Shown here: piece by piece, positions 24,834 to 33,305 of the stretch | Numbering within the stretch: position 1 is the first letter of the stretch | Layout: every line of letters begins with the position of its first letter | Source of the DNA: Treponema sp. | Lineage (GTDB): Bacteria; Spirochaetota; Spirochaetia; Treponematales; Treponemataceae | Direction: 5' to 3' | DNA length: 64,000 nt | Assembly (NCBI GenBank): GCA_017934745.1 | Contig: JAGBIY010000011.1 | Span: forward strand, 79,178-143,177 | Made by a program: the position numbers and the translations under genes | The notes under the pieces: model-generated | Told to the model about the DNA's origin: nothing | Database searches by the model: none | The model's input: the letters and a program-made list of their open reading frames with translations, nothing else

Positions 24834-26294
24834 ATGATTAAGAACATCGATATTTTTGAGAAAGCCCCAATACCAAAGGCGGTTTTCAAGCTTGCGGTTC
24901 CGACGGTCCTGAGCATGATTGTCGCGGTCCTCTACAACATGGTGGACGCGTTCTTCGTCGGAAAAACGAACGACCCAAGCATGTTCGCGGCGGTGAATGT
25001 CGCGACCCCTGTTTTCATGTTTTTGATGGCGGCGGGAAACATCTTCGGAATGGGCGGAAGCTCGTTCTTGAGCCGCGCGCTCGGTCAGAAGAACTTCGAA
25101 AAAGTGAGCAACATCTCCTCGTTCTGCTTCTACGGCTCGCTCGTGGTTGGAATCGCGGGAGGGGCAATCATCCTAGCGTTCATGGAGCCGATTCTCGGCG
25201 CGATTGGAACGACATCGGGAACGGCAGGATTCGCGCGGGAATACCTTTCGATTATCGCGATGGGAGGCCCGCTCATAGTCGTCTCCACAGCGTTCACGAA
25301 CATCATCAGGGGCGAGGGCGCGTCCAAGAATTCCATGATTGGAATGATGGTCGGAACTGTCGTGAACATAATCCTCGACCCGATTTTCATTTTGGACGAG
25401 ATTTTCGGAATCAAGCTTCTTGGAATGGGAGTGAAGGGAGCGGCGATTGCGACCCTCATAGGAAACGCGGTCTCGCTCGCCATGTTCATAGTCCACATAC
25501 TCTCGAAAAATTCCGTCCTCACGTTGAACATCAAAAAATTCAAGATTGGAGGCGGCATTCTTTCAGGCGTGCTCGTCATAGGACTTCCGGCGTCGCTCAC
25601 GAACATCCTCATGTCTGTGAGTTCGATTGCCACGAACAAGCTCCTCGCAAGCTACTACGGCGTGGAAGTCGTGTCCGAGAGCCTGATTCAGCTCGTGACC
25701 ACGTTCGCCGACGGAAAGCCCGTCTACGGCGACATTCCGGTTTCAGCGATGGGCGCGGCGTTGAAGGCGAACATGCTCGCAATTTTCGTGCAGCTCGGAC
25801 TCGGAATGGGAATCGCGCCGCTCATCGGCTACAACTACGGAGCGAGGAACTTCAAGCGCATGAAGGGCGTGATGAAATTCTCCATCGCCGCGAACGTAGT
25901 GGCGGGAGTCGTGCTGACCGCGCTCTACTGCATCTTCGCGAAGCAGATAATCCAGATATTCTCGAACGTGGACATCGTTCTCCACATCGGCCGCAACATG
26001 ATTTTCGGCTTGATGACTTCCGTTCCGTTCATCGGAATAATGTTCTGCCTGAACTTCACGTTCCAGGCGATTGGAAAGGGCGTGCAGTCGCTCATCCTCG
26101 CAGTGAGCAGGCAGGGATTCGTCTTCTTCCCCATGCTCTTCATAATGAACCACTTCTTCGGAATCTACGGAATCGTCTACGCGCAGCCCATCGCCGACAT
26201 AATCTCGGTCTTCATCGCTCTCTTCATGTTCCTCAAGCTCAACAGGGACTTCAAGGAAATAGAGGCCGAGATGGAGGCGCTGCAGCTCGTCTGA
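24834..26294 (+). CDS. MATE family multidrug/Na+ efflux transporter
   Basis: 486 residues and about twelve membrane helices, the normal size for MATE drug:cation antiporters. The halves are marked by KLAVPTVLSMIVAVLYNMVD near residue 17, FGMGGSSFLSRALGQKNFEK near 63 (the conserved SRxxGxxN-type patch), MGAALKANMLAIFVQLGLGM, and IGYNYGARNFKRMKG near 325 (second-half equivalent). It exports cationic compounds in relatives; the substrate here is unknown. The start codon lies directly after a strong promoter. Confidence 0.93.
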   Translation: MIKNIDIFEKAPIPKAVFKLAVPTVLSMIVAVLYNMVDAFFVGKTNDPSMFAAVNVATPVFMFLMAAGNIFGMGGSSFLSRALGQKNFEKVSNISSFCFYGSLVVGIAGGAIILAFMEPILGAIGTTSGTAGFAREYLSIIAMGGPLIVVSTAFTNIIRGEGASKNSMIGMMVGTVVNIILDPIFILDEIFGIKLLGMGVKGAAIATLIGNAVSLAMFIVHILSKNSVLTLNIKKFKIGGGILSGVLVIGLPASLTNILMSVSSIATNKLLASYYGVEVVSESLIQLVTTFADGKPVYGDIPVSAMGAALKANMLAIFVQLGLGMGIAPLIGYNYGARNFKRMKGVMKFSIAANVVAGVVLTALYCIFAKQIIQIFSNVDIVLHIGRNMIFGLMTSVPFIGIMFCLNFTFQAIGKGVQSLILAVSRQGFVFFPMLFIMNHFFGIYGIVYAQPIADIISVFIALFMFLKLNRDFKEIEAEMEALQLV

Positions 26295-26309
26295 CGCAAA
26301 GACGGCGGC

Positions 26310-28082
26310 CTAGATTTCCTCAAGGATTCTCAGGCTGTCGTCGTCCATCGAATCCTCGAAGCCCACCTGGCTCTTCTTGTCGAATTTTTTCTTGAGGTAC
26401 GCCTTCACGTCGTCCTTCAATGCGATGAAAATCTCGGCGAGTTCCGGGTCGAAATGGCTTCCCGCGTCCTTCCTGATTATCTCGAACACATCGTCCACAT
26501 CGAACGCTTCCTTGTACACGCGCCTTGACGCGCACGCGTCGAACACGTCAGCTATCGCCATGATTCTCGCGCAAAGCGGGATGTCCGCGCCCTCAAGCCC
26601 GACCGGGTAGCCCTTGCCGTTCCATTTTTCGTGGTGGTACATGACGACCTGGACGCACATCTCAAGCATCCTCTTGTCTATGCTCTCTCCGAAGACGGCG
26701 CGGACTATTCCCGCTCCCATGACGGTGTGCTGCTGCATAGTGGCGAATTCGACCTCCGTGAGTTTTGCGGGCTTGTTCAATATCTGGTCGGGGATGGCGA
26801 TTTTTCCGATGTCGTGCATGGCGGCCGCGTTTCCTACCATCGACAAAAATTCCTCGTCCACCTCCTCTTTGTGCAGACCGTGCTCGTAGAGGTAGTTCGC
26901 GAGCATGAGGACGTAGTGCTTCGTGTTCTGGACGTGGTGGCCCGTGTTCATGTCGCGGTACTCTATTATCGTCGCCATTCCTTCGATGACGCACTCCTGC
27001 ATCTCCGAAAGCTTCTTCAAGTTCCTCGCGTTCTCCGCCTCCGCGCGCACCCGCATGTTCCTCTGGTCGACGTACTGCTTTTCGAGTTTCGTCTTGTAGA
27101 CTTCAAGCTTGTGGGCGTAGCGGGCGACCTTGTTCCTCTGCTTGAAATTCGAATAGAACTGGTAGAGTATGAAGCAGACAACGACGAGGAAACCCACCAG
27201 AGTGAGCTGCAAATCCCGCTGTATGTCTATCATCAAGGATTTTGTGGGAATGACCATGACGAAGTGCCAGTCGCCGAAAATACGCTTGGCAAAGACGTTG
27301 CTGGGAACTCCCTCGTATACAAGCTCGAAGTCGCACTCCTCGTTTCCGATTATCTTCCTCGCCATCACGTTGTTCTCAGGGCGCATCACGTTGTCGAAGT
27401 AGTAGTTCCCGATTTGGCTCATGTCCGTGTGCGAGGCTACGAATGAGCTGGAGTCGATTATGAAGCTGGTGCTACCCTCCCCTACCTTGGAGTCCTTTAT
27501 CAGGTGCTGAATCTCAAGCATCGGAATGTCTATCGACACGACGCTTTTCTTGTCCACGAGAAGCTCCGCCACGGAAAAGATGACGGTGGAAGTCTTCACG
27601 TCCACATACGGGCGCACGAAAGTCAGCTTGCCCCCGTTTTTCTGCGCGTCCACATACCAGTCCCTCATCGTGGGAATGAAATCCTCGTTCGGCTTCCAGT
27701 CCGAGCCGTCCACGAATTCGCCGTTTATGTAGCCGTAGACGCCCTCGAACTCTTTTGAGAATTTTTCTTTGTTCGCAATAGTGATTTCCCTCAGATAATC
27801 CTTGATTTTCCCCTGCGGCTCGCCATTTCTGAGCATGAAGTTGAGGGAATCCGCCGCGGAGTCCAAAATCTCCCCGCTCTGCACGAAATACGCAACGAGC
27901 TTGCCGGAAACATCGTCGAGGACGATTTTTCCATGTTTGGAGACGTTCGACTTCGATGCCTTGTAAAACGAAAAATAAGCGAACGAAATAATCAAAAACA
28001 ATGCGAGGGCCATGCAAATCTGCATAAAAACCAGAAAGCCCATATTCTGCGAAAACGAAATTTTTTTGAGTAACTTTCTCAT
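26310..28082 (-). CDS. Cache-sensor HD-GYP domain protein (probable c-di-GMP phosphodiesterase)
   Basis: 590 residues. An N-terminal helix (FLVFMQICMALALFLIISFA) is followed by a periplasmic dCache-type ligand-binding region (~45-290; PTMRDWYVDAQKNGGKLTFV and STSFIIDSSSFVASHTDMS), a second helix (TLVGFLVVVCFILYQFYSNF) and a coiled linker. The HD-GYP domain has GHHVQNTKHYV near residue 385, AAAMHDIGKIAIPDQILNK near 415 and YHHEKWNGKGYPVGLEG near 480. HD and GYP motifs are intact, so c-di-GMP hydrolysis is likely, controlled by an external signal. It is convergent with the MATE gene, with stops 15 bp apart. Confidence 0.92.
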   Translation of the reverse strand: MRKLLKKISFSQNMGFLVFMQICMALALFLIISFAYFSFYKASKSNVSKHGKIVLDDVSGKLVAYFVQSGEILDSAADSLNFMLRNGEPQGKIKDYLREITIANKEKFSKEFEGVYGYINGEFVDGSDWKPNEDFIPTMRDWYVDAQKNGGKLTFVRPYVDVKTSTVIFSVAELLVDKKSVVSIDIPMLEIQHLIKDSKVGEGSTSFIIDSSSFVASHTDMSQIGNYYFDNVMRPENNVMARKIIGNEECDFELVYEGVPSNVFAKRIFGDWHFVMVIPTKSLMIDIQRDLQLTLVGFLVVVCFILYQFYSNFKQRNKVARYAHKLEVYKTKLEKQYVDQRNMRVRAEAENARNLKKLSEMQECVIEGMATIIEYRDMNTGHHVQNTKHYVLMLANYLYEHGLHKEEVDEEFLSMVGNAAAMHDIGKIAIPDQILNKPAKLTEVEFATMQQHTVMGAGIVRAVFGESIDKRMLEMCVQVVMYHHEKWNGKGYPVGLEGADIPLCARIMAIADVFDACASRRVYKEAFDVDDVFEIIRKDAGSHFDPELAEIFIALKDDVKAYLKKKFDKKSQVGFEDSMDDDSLRILEEI

Positions 28083-28206
28083 TCTTCTATTATCGAACGA
28101 AAAAACACCAGCCGCAAATGTAATCTTTCTCTGTCTTTAAGTACCTCGCCATTTTTGATATATTTTGAGTCAACAAATCCTTCTTCGGAAGAAAATTTCA
28201 AAAAGC

Positions 28207-28242
28207 GGGGACTTCAAGAAGCCAAAGTTTTTCGGAGTCCCC
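28207..28242 (+). promoter_or_regulatory. Hairpin in the ilvC leader
   Basis: GGGGACT (28207-28213) pairs with AGTCCCC (28236-28242), just before the ribosome binding site AAAGGAGA (28246-28253). No T-run follows, so it is more likely a stability or translation element than a terminator. Confidence 0.4.
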
Positions 28243-28261
28243 TCTAAAGGAGATTCCCAAA

Positions 28262-29743
28262 ATGGGTGAAAATTATTTCAATTCAATTCCTTGGCGCGAG
28301 GCTCGCCTCCAGCTCGGACACTGCCGCTCAATGGCAAAAGAAGAATTCGCTGACGGAGTGAACGCTCTCAAAGGAAAGAAAATCGTTATCGTCGGATGCG
28401 GCGCTCAGGGTTTGAACCAGGGTATGTGTCTCCGCGATTCAGGACTCGATGTATCTTACGCTCTCCGCGAAAGCGCAATCGCAGAGAAGAGACAGTCTTG
28501 GAAGAACGCGACGGAGAACGGCTTCAAAGTCGGAACGTACGACGAAATGATTCCAACCGCTGACCTTGTAGGAAACTTGACTCCAGACAAGCAGCACACT
28601 CCTGTAATCACGGAAGTCCAGAAGAGAATGAAGCAGGGAGCTGCTTTGTGGTACTCTCACGGCTTCAACATGATTGAAGAAGGAATGCAGATAAGGAAGG
28701 ACATCACGGTCGTCATGTGCGCCCCAAAAGGACCAGGCACGGAAGTCTACAACGAATTCCACAGAGGATTCGGAGTTCCTGACCTCATCGCCGTCCACCC
28801 TGAGAACGACCCTGAAGGAAAGGGCTGGGCAATCGCGAAGGCTTTGGCTGTCGGAATGGGCGGAAGCAAGGCGGGCGTCCTCGAGTCTTCTTTCGTCGCT
28901 GAAGTAAAATCCGACCTCATGGGCGAGCAGACAATCCTCTGCGGTATGCTCCAGGCCGGAACAATCGTCTGCTACGACAAGATGGTCGCCGACGGAATGG
29001 ATCCGAAATGGGTCACAAAGTTCCTCATGCACGGCTGGAACGTCGTTTCCGAGGCTTTGAAATGGGGCGGAATCACAGGAATGATGGACCGCCTCTCGAA
29101 CCCCGCGAAAATCAAGGCGAACGCGATTTCAAAGGACATCAAGAAGCTCCTCGCTCCTCTCTACCAGAAGCACATGGACGACATCATCTCCGGAAAGTTC
29201 TCTTCAACGATGATGGAGGACTGGAAGAACAAGGACCACGACCTCCTCACTTGGAGAGAGGCTACAGGAAAGCTTCCGTTCGAGTCACAGGAAGAGTCTT
29301 CTGAGGAGATCGCCGAGCAGGAATACTTCGACAAGGGAATCTTGCTCGTCGCGATGGTCAAGGCAGGCTGCGAACTCGCTTTCGAGACAATGGTCGACGC
29401 CGGAATCAAGGAAGAGAGCGCATACTACGAGTCTCTCCACGAAGTTCCGCTCATCGCGAACCTCATCGACAGGAAGCGCCTCTATGAGATGAACCGCGTC
29501 ATCTCCGACACCGCCGAGTACGGCTGCTACCTCTTCGCGAACGTGGCCGCTCCACAGATGGCCAAGGACCTCATGCCGAAACTCACCACAGAGGTCATCG
29601 GAAAAGGCTTGAACGTGAAGGACAACGGCGTGAACAACGCCGAGCTCGTCGCCGTAAACGCCGAAATCCGCAACCACCCAATCGAGGTTGTTGGCCGCAA
29701 GTTGAGAGCCTACATGACCGCAATGAAACCGCTGGTAAAATAA
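28262..29743 (+). CDS. ilvC: Ketol-acid reductoisomerase, class II (long form)
   Basis: NADPH- and Mg2+-dependent isomeroreduction of acetolactate or acetohydroxybutyrate in valine, leucine and isoleucine synthesis. The 493-residue length and collinearity with the E. coli enzyme place it in the long class [18 protein letters not shown] at the start, the NADPH motif [12 protein letters not shown] near residue 43, and the metal-ligand helix [19 protein letters not shown] (Asp217, Glu221) are visible. C-terminal repeats [18 protein letters not shown] and [19 protein letters not shown] complete the family pattern. No other ilv genes are adjacent. Just downstream lies a diverged copy of the last ten codons (29801-29830). 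Confidence 0.96.
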   Translation: MGENYFNSIPWREARLQLGHCRSMAKEEFADGVNALKGKKIVIVGCGAQGLNQGMCLRDSGLDVSYALRESAIAEKRQSWKNATENGFKVGTYDEMIPTADLVGNLTPDKQHTPVITEVQKRMKQGAALWYSHGFNMIEEGMQIRKDITVVMCAPKGPGTEVYNEFHRGFGVPDLIAVHPENDPEGKGWAIAKALAVGMGGSKAGVLESSFVAEVKSDLMGEQTILCGMLQAGTIVCYDKMVADGMDPKWVTKFLMHGWNVVSEALKWGGITGMMDRLSNPAKIKANAISKDIKKLLAPLYQKHMDDIISGKFSSTMMEDWKNKDHDLLTWREATGKLPFESQEESSEEIAEQEYFDKGILLVAMVKAGCELAFETMVDAGIKEESAYYESLHEVPLIANLIDRKRLYEMNRVISDTAEYGCYLFANVAAPQMAKDLMPKLTTEVIGKGLNVKDNGVNNAELVAVNAEIRNHPIEVVGRKLRAYMTAMKPLVK

Positions 29744-29912
29744 GGTTTTTGCGAGTTTTCGCGAAAGCGGAAACTCGGTACTTTGCGCAAGCAAAGTACC
29801 ATGACTGCGATGAAGCCGTTGTTTAAGTAAAAAATCCTGTTTTACTTAAACAAGCACACAACGCTACGCGTTGTGTCGCCGTGTGCCGCACGTCCTGTGC
29901 GGCTAGCGGGGG
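29744..29912 (+). repeat. Hairpin chain containing a duplicated ilvC tail
   Basis: Right after the ilvC stop come GAGTTTTCGC/GCGGAAACTC (29753-29776) and the perfect GGTACTTTGC/GCAAAGTACC (29777-29800). Then 29801-29830 encodes MTAMKPLFK and a stop, a second version of the ilvC end [37 protein letters not shown] (29819-29853), ACAACGC/GCGTTGT and GCCGCAC/GTGCGGC follow. Confidence 0.8.
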
Positions 29913-29928
29913 GAAAGATGAAATAACG

Positions 29929-29973
29929 AAAAAGCACGGTGGCTGAGCGTAGTCGAAGCCAGCGTGCTTTTTT
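29929..29973 (+). terminator. Terminator-like hairpin with repeat core in the loop
   Basis: AAAAAGCAC pairs with GTGCTTTTTT. Inside, GGCTGAGCGTAGTCGAAGCC carries the TGAGCGnAGTCGAA core on its own GGC/GCC stem. It is probably the transcriptional end of ilvC. Confidence 0.65.
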
Positions 29974-30008
29974 GCACGGCTGCTGGTGACAATGAAATAA
30001 CGAAGAAG

Positions 30009-30036
30009 CATGGTCACTGAGCGAAGTCGAAGTGAC
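30009..30036. repeat. Solitary TGAGCGnAGTCGAA hairpin
   Basis: GGTCACTGAGCGAAGTCGAAGTGACC forms a closed hairpin with the family core as its loop. The stem differs from the copy 70 bp upstream but is fully paired. The rest of the gap up to 30183 shows no gene. Confidence 0.7.
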
Positions 30037-30183
30037 CGGGCGGCTTCCGCCAAACTTTAATTGTCATGCTGAACGGCTTTCACACAGATTTTCGTTTTGC
30101 ACCACATAAATGTATCTTGAAGATATTTTTGATATCAAATATTTTTTTATTCCCATACACATTATTTTACAGAGATAAAAATC

Positions 30184-30930
30184 ATGGACAAAAATATTTT
30201 ATTGATTCACCAAATACCTGAAAAAATAATTGAAATCATAAAAAATTCAAGCGACTTCTGTTTTTTGGTCACGCCATATTTCAAACCATGGACAATTCTT
30301 GAAAGGGAATTCGAAAAAGCTGCTAAAAACAACAAAAAAATCATTTTTATTTTTCGTGATGAAAATGATTCAATAAACAGATTTTCATATCTCAACGACG
30401 ACTATGATTTCGATTTGATTTTTGTTGAACGATTGCACGCAAAATTGTACCTAAACGAGAAAGAAGCACTTCTTACATCTATGAACTTATACGAATCTTC
30501 AAAGGATAACAACTACGAAATAGGCTATTATCTTCAAGGTATCGCAACTGCCAAAAACCTGAAAAAACAAGTCATTGAAGACGATATCCTGCAAGGGAAT
30601 CCCTGCATACTCAAGGGACGCTATTTCCGAGAACTTGAAGAAAAAGAAAACTCAGAACAGCAAAGAAAAGGTCAACATGAATTAAAGAAAGAAGAACTAA
30701 GACAGCAAAAAAACGAAAAAGGTTTCTGCATTCACTGTGGAACAAAAATAAGATTCGACAGAGAGCGTCCATTCTGTTACGAATGCTTCCAAATTTGGAA
30801 CACATTTCAAAATCCAAATTATCCCGAAAGATTCTGTCATGAATGCGGAAGAAAAAATGGAGATTTCTTTAACATAACTTTCTCAAAGCCGATTTGCGAA
30901 GAGTGTTTCAGGCGCGGCGCTAGATTCTAA
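30184..30930 (+). CDS. PLD-like protein with C-terminal zinc ribbons
   Basis: 248 residues. The N-terminal half has one phospholipase D-type half-site, RLHAKLYLNEKEALLTSMNL near residue 87 (His-x-Lys and a later Ser-x-Asn), preceded by FLVTPYFKPW and KKIIFIFRDEND. One HKD motif usually means the enzyme dimerises. After a charged helix (~155-185), CIHCGTKIRF...CYECFQ and CHECGRKNGD...CEECFRRG give four CxxC knuckles, probably two zinc ribbons. The gene is much AT-richer than the core genome, so it is likely acquired. It might be a nuclease or a nucleic-acid-directed effector; this is inference. Confidence 0.7.
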   Translation: MDKNILLIHQIPEKIIEIIKNSSDFCFLVTPYFKPWTILEREFEKAAKNNKKIIFIFRDENDSINRFSYLNDDYDFDLIFVERLHAKLYLNEKEALLTSMNLYESSKDNNYEIGYYLQGIATAKNLKKQVIEDDILQGNPCILKGRYFRELEEKENSEQQRKGQHELKKEELRQQKNEKGFCIHCGTKIRFDRERPFCYECFQIWNTFQNPNYPERFCHECGRKNGDFFNITFSKPICEECFRRGARF

Positions 30931-31008
30931 CTGCGATTTTCCTCTTCGACGTGATTTTTGAGGCAATGAAATAACGAGAACAGAACAATTTCCCCTCACT
31001 AAAACACA

Positions 31009-31042
31009 AAAAGCCGCCCGAACAAAAATCCGGGCGGCTTTC
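31009..31042. terminator. Bidirectional terminator
   Basis: AAAGCCGCCCG (31010-31020) pairs with CGGGCGGCTTT (31031-31041), with A-run and T-run flanks. It serves the minus-strand alcohol dehydrogenase ending at 31106 and possibly the plus-strand PLD gene. Confidence 0.85.
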
Positions 31043-31105
31043 GCATTCAAAGAGATTCCGTCTGGAATCCTGAAATCCGTGTGGCAATCACGCGGACTCA
31101 GCTTC

Positions 31106-32332
31106 CTAGAAATTGACTTCGGTGTCGTAGTAGCAGCACTTCAAGAGCTTCTCCATCTCTTCCTGGGTCGGCTGTCTCGGGTTGCTTCCAGTGCAGGCGT
31201 CGGCAATCGCGTTCTTGGCGATTTCAGGCAGCCGTTCAAGGAAGACGTCCTCGGGGACGAAGCCCTTCTCGCACGGATAGCTGTCGGCGCCGTATGTTCC
31301 GATTGAGTGCGGAATCTTGAGGTCGTCGTTCATGCCGCGGAGATATTTGATGAGAGCGGCGATTTTCTCTTTCTCGGTCGAGCCGCCCAAGCCCATGAAG
31401 TCGGCGATGACGGCGTATCGCTTCGCCGCGGTCGGGTCCTTCGCGTTGAAGGCGATGACTTTCGGAAGATACATCGCGTTCGCCGCACCGTGTATGATGT
31501 GCGCGTGAAGGCCTCCCACGTCCTCGAAAGCAGCTCCGGTCTTGTGCGCCATGGAGTGCACGATGCCGAGAAGCGCGTTCGAGAACGCCATTCCGGCCAG
31601 GCACTGTGCGTCGTGCATCCTGTCGCGCGCGCCCATGTCGCCGTTGTACGATTTGACCAAATCCGCCTGAATCATCTTTATCGAATGCAATGCGAGCGGG
31701 TCGGTGTAGTTGCAGTTCGCTGTGGAAACGTAAGCCTCGATTGCGTGCGTGATTGCGTCCATTCCTGTGTGGGCGACGAGCTTCTGCGGCATCGTCTCGG
31801 CGAGTTCGGGGTCCACAATCGCCACGTCAGGCGTGATTTCAAAGTCGGCGATTGGATATTTGATTCCCTTGTCGTAGTCGGTGATGATTGAGAACGCCGT
31901 GACTTCAGTGGCTGTGCCGGAAGTTGACGAGACGGCGCAGAAATGGGCCTTTTTGCGGAGTTCCGGGATTCCGAAAACCTTGCACATGTCCTCGAAAGTG
32001 CTGTCGGGATACTCGTACTTTATCCACATTGCCTTGGCCGCGTCGATTGGAGAGCCGCCGCCGATGGCCACAATCCAGTCCGGCTGGAATTCGAGCATCT
32101 TCTTGGCTCCGTTCATCACAGTCGTCACCGACGGGTCAGGCTCGATTCCGTCGATAATCGAGACCTCCATTCCGGCTTCCTTCAGGTATTTCTCGGCCTT
32201 GTCGAGGAATCCGAACATCTTCATCGAGCCGCCACCAACGCAGATGACGGCCCTCTTTCCCTTGAGATTTTTGAGGGCCTCAAGCGCGCCCTTTCCGTGA
32301 TACAAGTCACGAGGCAGAGTAAATCTTTGCAA
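31106..32332 (-). CDS. Iron-containing alcohol dehydrogenase
   Basis: The 408-residue enzyme of the Fe-ADH family (butanol dehydrogenase/AdhE C-terminal type) probably reduces aldehydes with NAD(P)H during fermentation. It shows nucleotide-binding VAIGGGSPIDAAKAMW near residue 89, SSTSGTATEVTAFSIITD near 140, and metal-ligand segments DPELAETMPQKLVAHTGMDA ITHAIEAY (Asp/His near 190-205) and HSMAHKTGAAFEDVGGLHAH (His near 262-280). The start is a TTG with a strong AAAGGAGG ribosome binding site 8 nt upstream. A perfect palindrome sits just upstream of that site and may regulate it. Confidence 0.93.
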   Translation of the reverse strand: MQRFTLPRDLYHGKGALEALKNLKGKRAVICVGGGSMKMFGFLDKAEKYLKEAGMEVSIIDGIEPDPSVTTVMNGAKKMLEFQPDWIVAIGGGSPIDAAKAMWIKYEYPDSTFEDMCKVFGIPELRKKAHFCAVSSTSGTATEVTAFSIITDYDKGIKYPIADFEITPDVAIVDPELAETMPQKLVAHTGMDAITHAIEAYVSTANCNYTDPLALHSIKMIQADLVKSYNGDMGARDRMHDAQCLAGMAFSNALLGIVHSMAHKTGAAFEDVGGLHAHIIHGAANAMYLPKVIAFNAKDPTAAKRYAVIADFMGLGGSTEKEKIAALIKYLRGMNDDLKIPHSIGTYGADSYPCEKGFVPEDVFLERLPEIAKNAIADACTGSNPRQPTQEEMEKLLKCCYYDTEVNF

Positions 32333-32346
32333 AATAAGTACCTCCT

Positions 32347-32370
32347 TTTTTTAACAACTCTGTTAAAAAA
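32347..32370 (-). promoter_or_regulatory. Perfect palindrome upstream of the alcohol dehydrogenase RBS
   Basis: TTTTTTAACA and TGTTAAAAAA form a 10-bp inverted repeat around ACTC, touching the ribosome binding site. It looks like an operator or an mRNA hairpin. The half-sites face the opposite way from the usual Rex operator (TTGTTAA...TTAACAA). Confidence 0.5.
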
Positions 32371-32540
32371 TAGGATAAATCCAGTTTCGCGAGATTGCAA
32401 ATTCGATTATGGGGAGAGCGCTACACTTGCAGTTCGATGAAGGCGATTTTCTGTGCGCTCAAGGAACACAATAGCTTCAAAATAGATTTTCCGGCTGTCA
32501 TTTCCGAGCCCTATCTTGATTGTATACTTTTTTTTATATA

Positions 32541-32677
32541 GTAGGGCGAAAATCGAGGTTTTACAGTGCAATGGCAGTACTGCCGTTTTGGGCAAGACTG
32601 CGCAAGCAGGCTGCGGTTCCCGCCGGGAGCTTGTTTCTGCAACTACGATATGCATAAACTCGACATTCGGCCTAATA
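32541..32677 (+). repeat. Palindromic element, copy D (internally shortened)
   Basis: Both ends are present (GTAGGGCGAAAATCGAG and the right end CTCGACATTCGGCCTAATA). The left arm jumps from CAATGGCAG to TACTGCCG, so part of the arm and the usual centre are lost. The new centre is TTGGGCAAGACTGCGCAAGC. It is directly followed by copy E. Confidence 0.85.
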
Positions 32678-32678
32678 G

Positions 32679-32853
32679 GTAGGTCAAAAGTCGAGTTTTT
32701 ACAGAGGAATGGCCGAAACGAGCGGAAGCGGGGTTCCATAGCCGAATGCACTCAGCCACCGCGAAGCGGTACTGCCGCATTCGGCTGTGGGTTCCCGCTG
32801 GGAGCGCGTTTCGGCAACTACGGTATGCATAAACTCGACATTCGGCCTAATAG
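32679..32853 (+). repeat. Palindromic element, copy E (full length)
   Basis: Outer arm GGCCGAAACG pairs with CGTTTCGGC, where other copies have GGCAGAAACG and GTTTCTGC. The variable stem CATAGCCGAATGC pairs with GCATTCGGCTGTG, where copies A, G and I have CATCAAAAC and GTTTTGATG. The central hairpin ACCGCGAAGCGGT is unchanged. With copy D it fills most of the 600-bp gap between the alcohol dehydrogenase and the HTH gene. Confidence 0.92.
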
Positions 32854-32933
32854 GTAATTTTCATTTTCTCACTATTTTGCGGTAATAATCAAGTTTAAAA
32901 GATAATTTCAATTTTTTTCTACAGAATCATTCG

Positions 32934-33272
32934 ATGAATTTTTGGGAAATAGTTGATGCAGAACTTGAATACAGGGGAATGAGCAGAAAAACTCTGTCTG
33001 ATTTGGCGGAATTCAATTTGTCAAATGTCGGAAAGGGGATAAAGCTCGGAATCACACCGTCTGCAGAAACTGCCGTCAAAATCGCGCAAGTACTGAACGT
33101 TACGGTGGAATATCTCGTGACAGGCAAAAATTCAAATGGGGCAAACATGGAAGACGACGAACTACCGTTGCTTCACAAATACAACAAGGTGGTGAAGTCG
33201 CTTGAATCAATATCCCCCAAGACACGAAGCGCGATAATAAAAATGATAATGGAGATTGGAAAAATCCAGTGA
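32934..33272 (+). CDS. Small XRE-type HTH regulator
   Basis: The 112-residue protein has an N-terminal Cro/C1-type helix-turn-helix (MSRKTLSDLAEFNLSNVGKG then PSAETAVKIAQVLNVTVEYL, residues ~15-62). A C-terminal helical part (VVKSLESISPKTRSAIIKMI) is probably for dimerisation. It has no clear ribosome binding site. It is convergent with the ATPase/nuclease pair that ends at 33306 and may regulate it, as small XRE proteins often do beside defence or toxin genes. That link is inference. Confidence 0.8.
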   Translation: MNFWEIVDAELEYRGMSRKTLSDLAEFNLSNVGKGIKLGITPSAETAVKIAQVLNVTVEYLVTGKNSNGANMEDDELPLLHKYNKVVKSLESISPKTRSAIIKMIMEIGKIQ

Positions 33273-33305
33273 CTCCCCCACAAAGAAGCACACGCTGGAT
33301 AGTTT

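Noticed and set aside
28083-28261. T-box or leader-peptide attenuator before ilvC
   Set aside because: There is a hairpin, but no run of branched-chain codons in a short frame, no T-box sequence and no terminator T-run.
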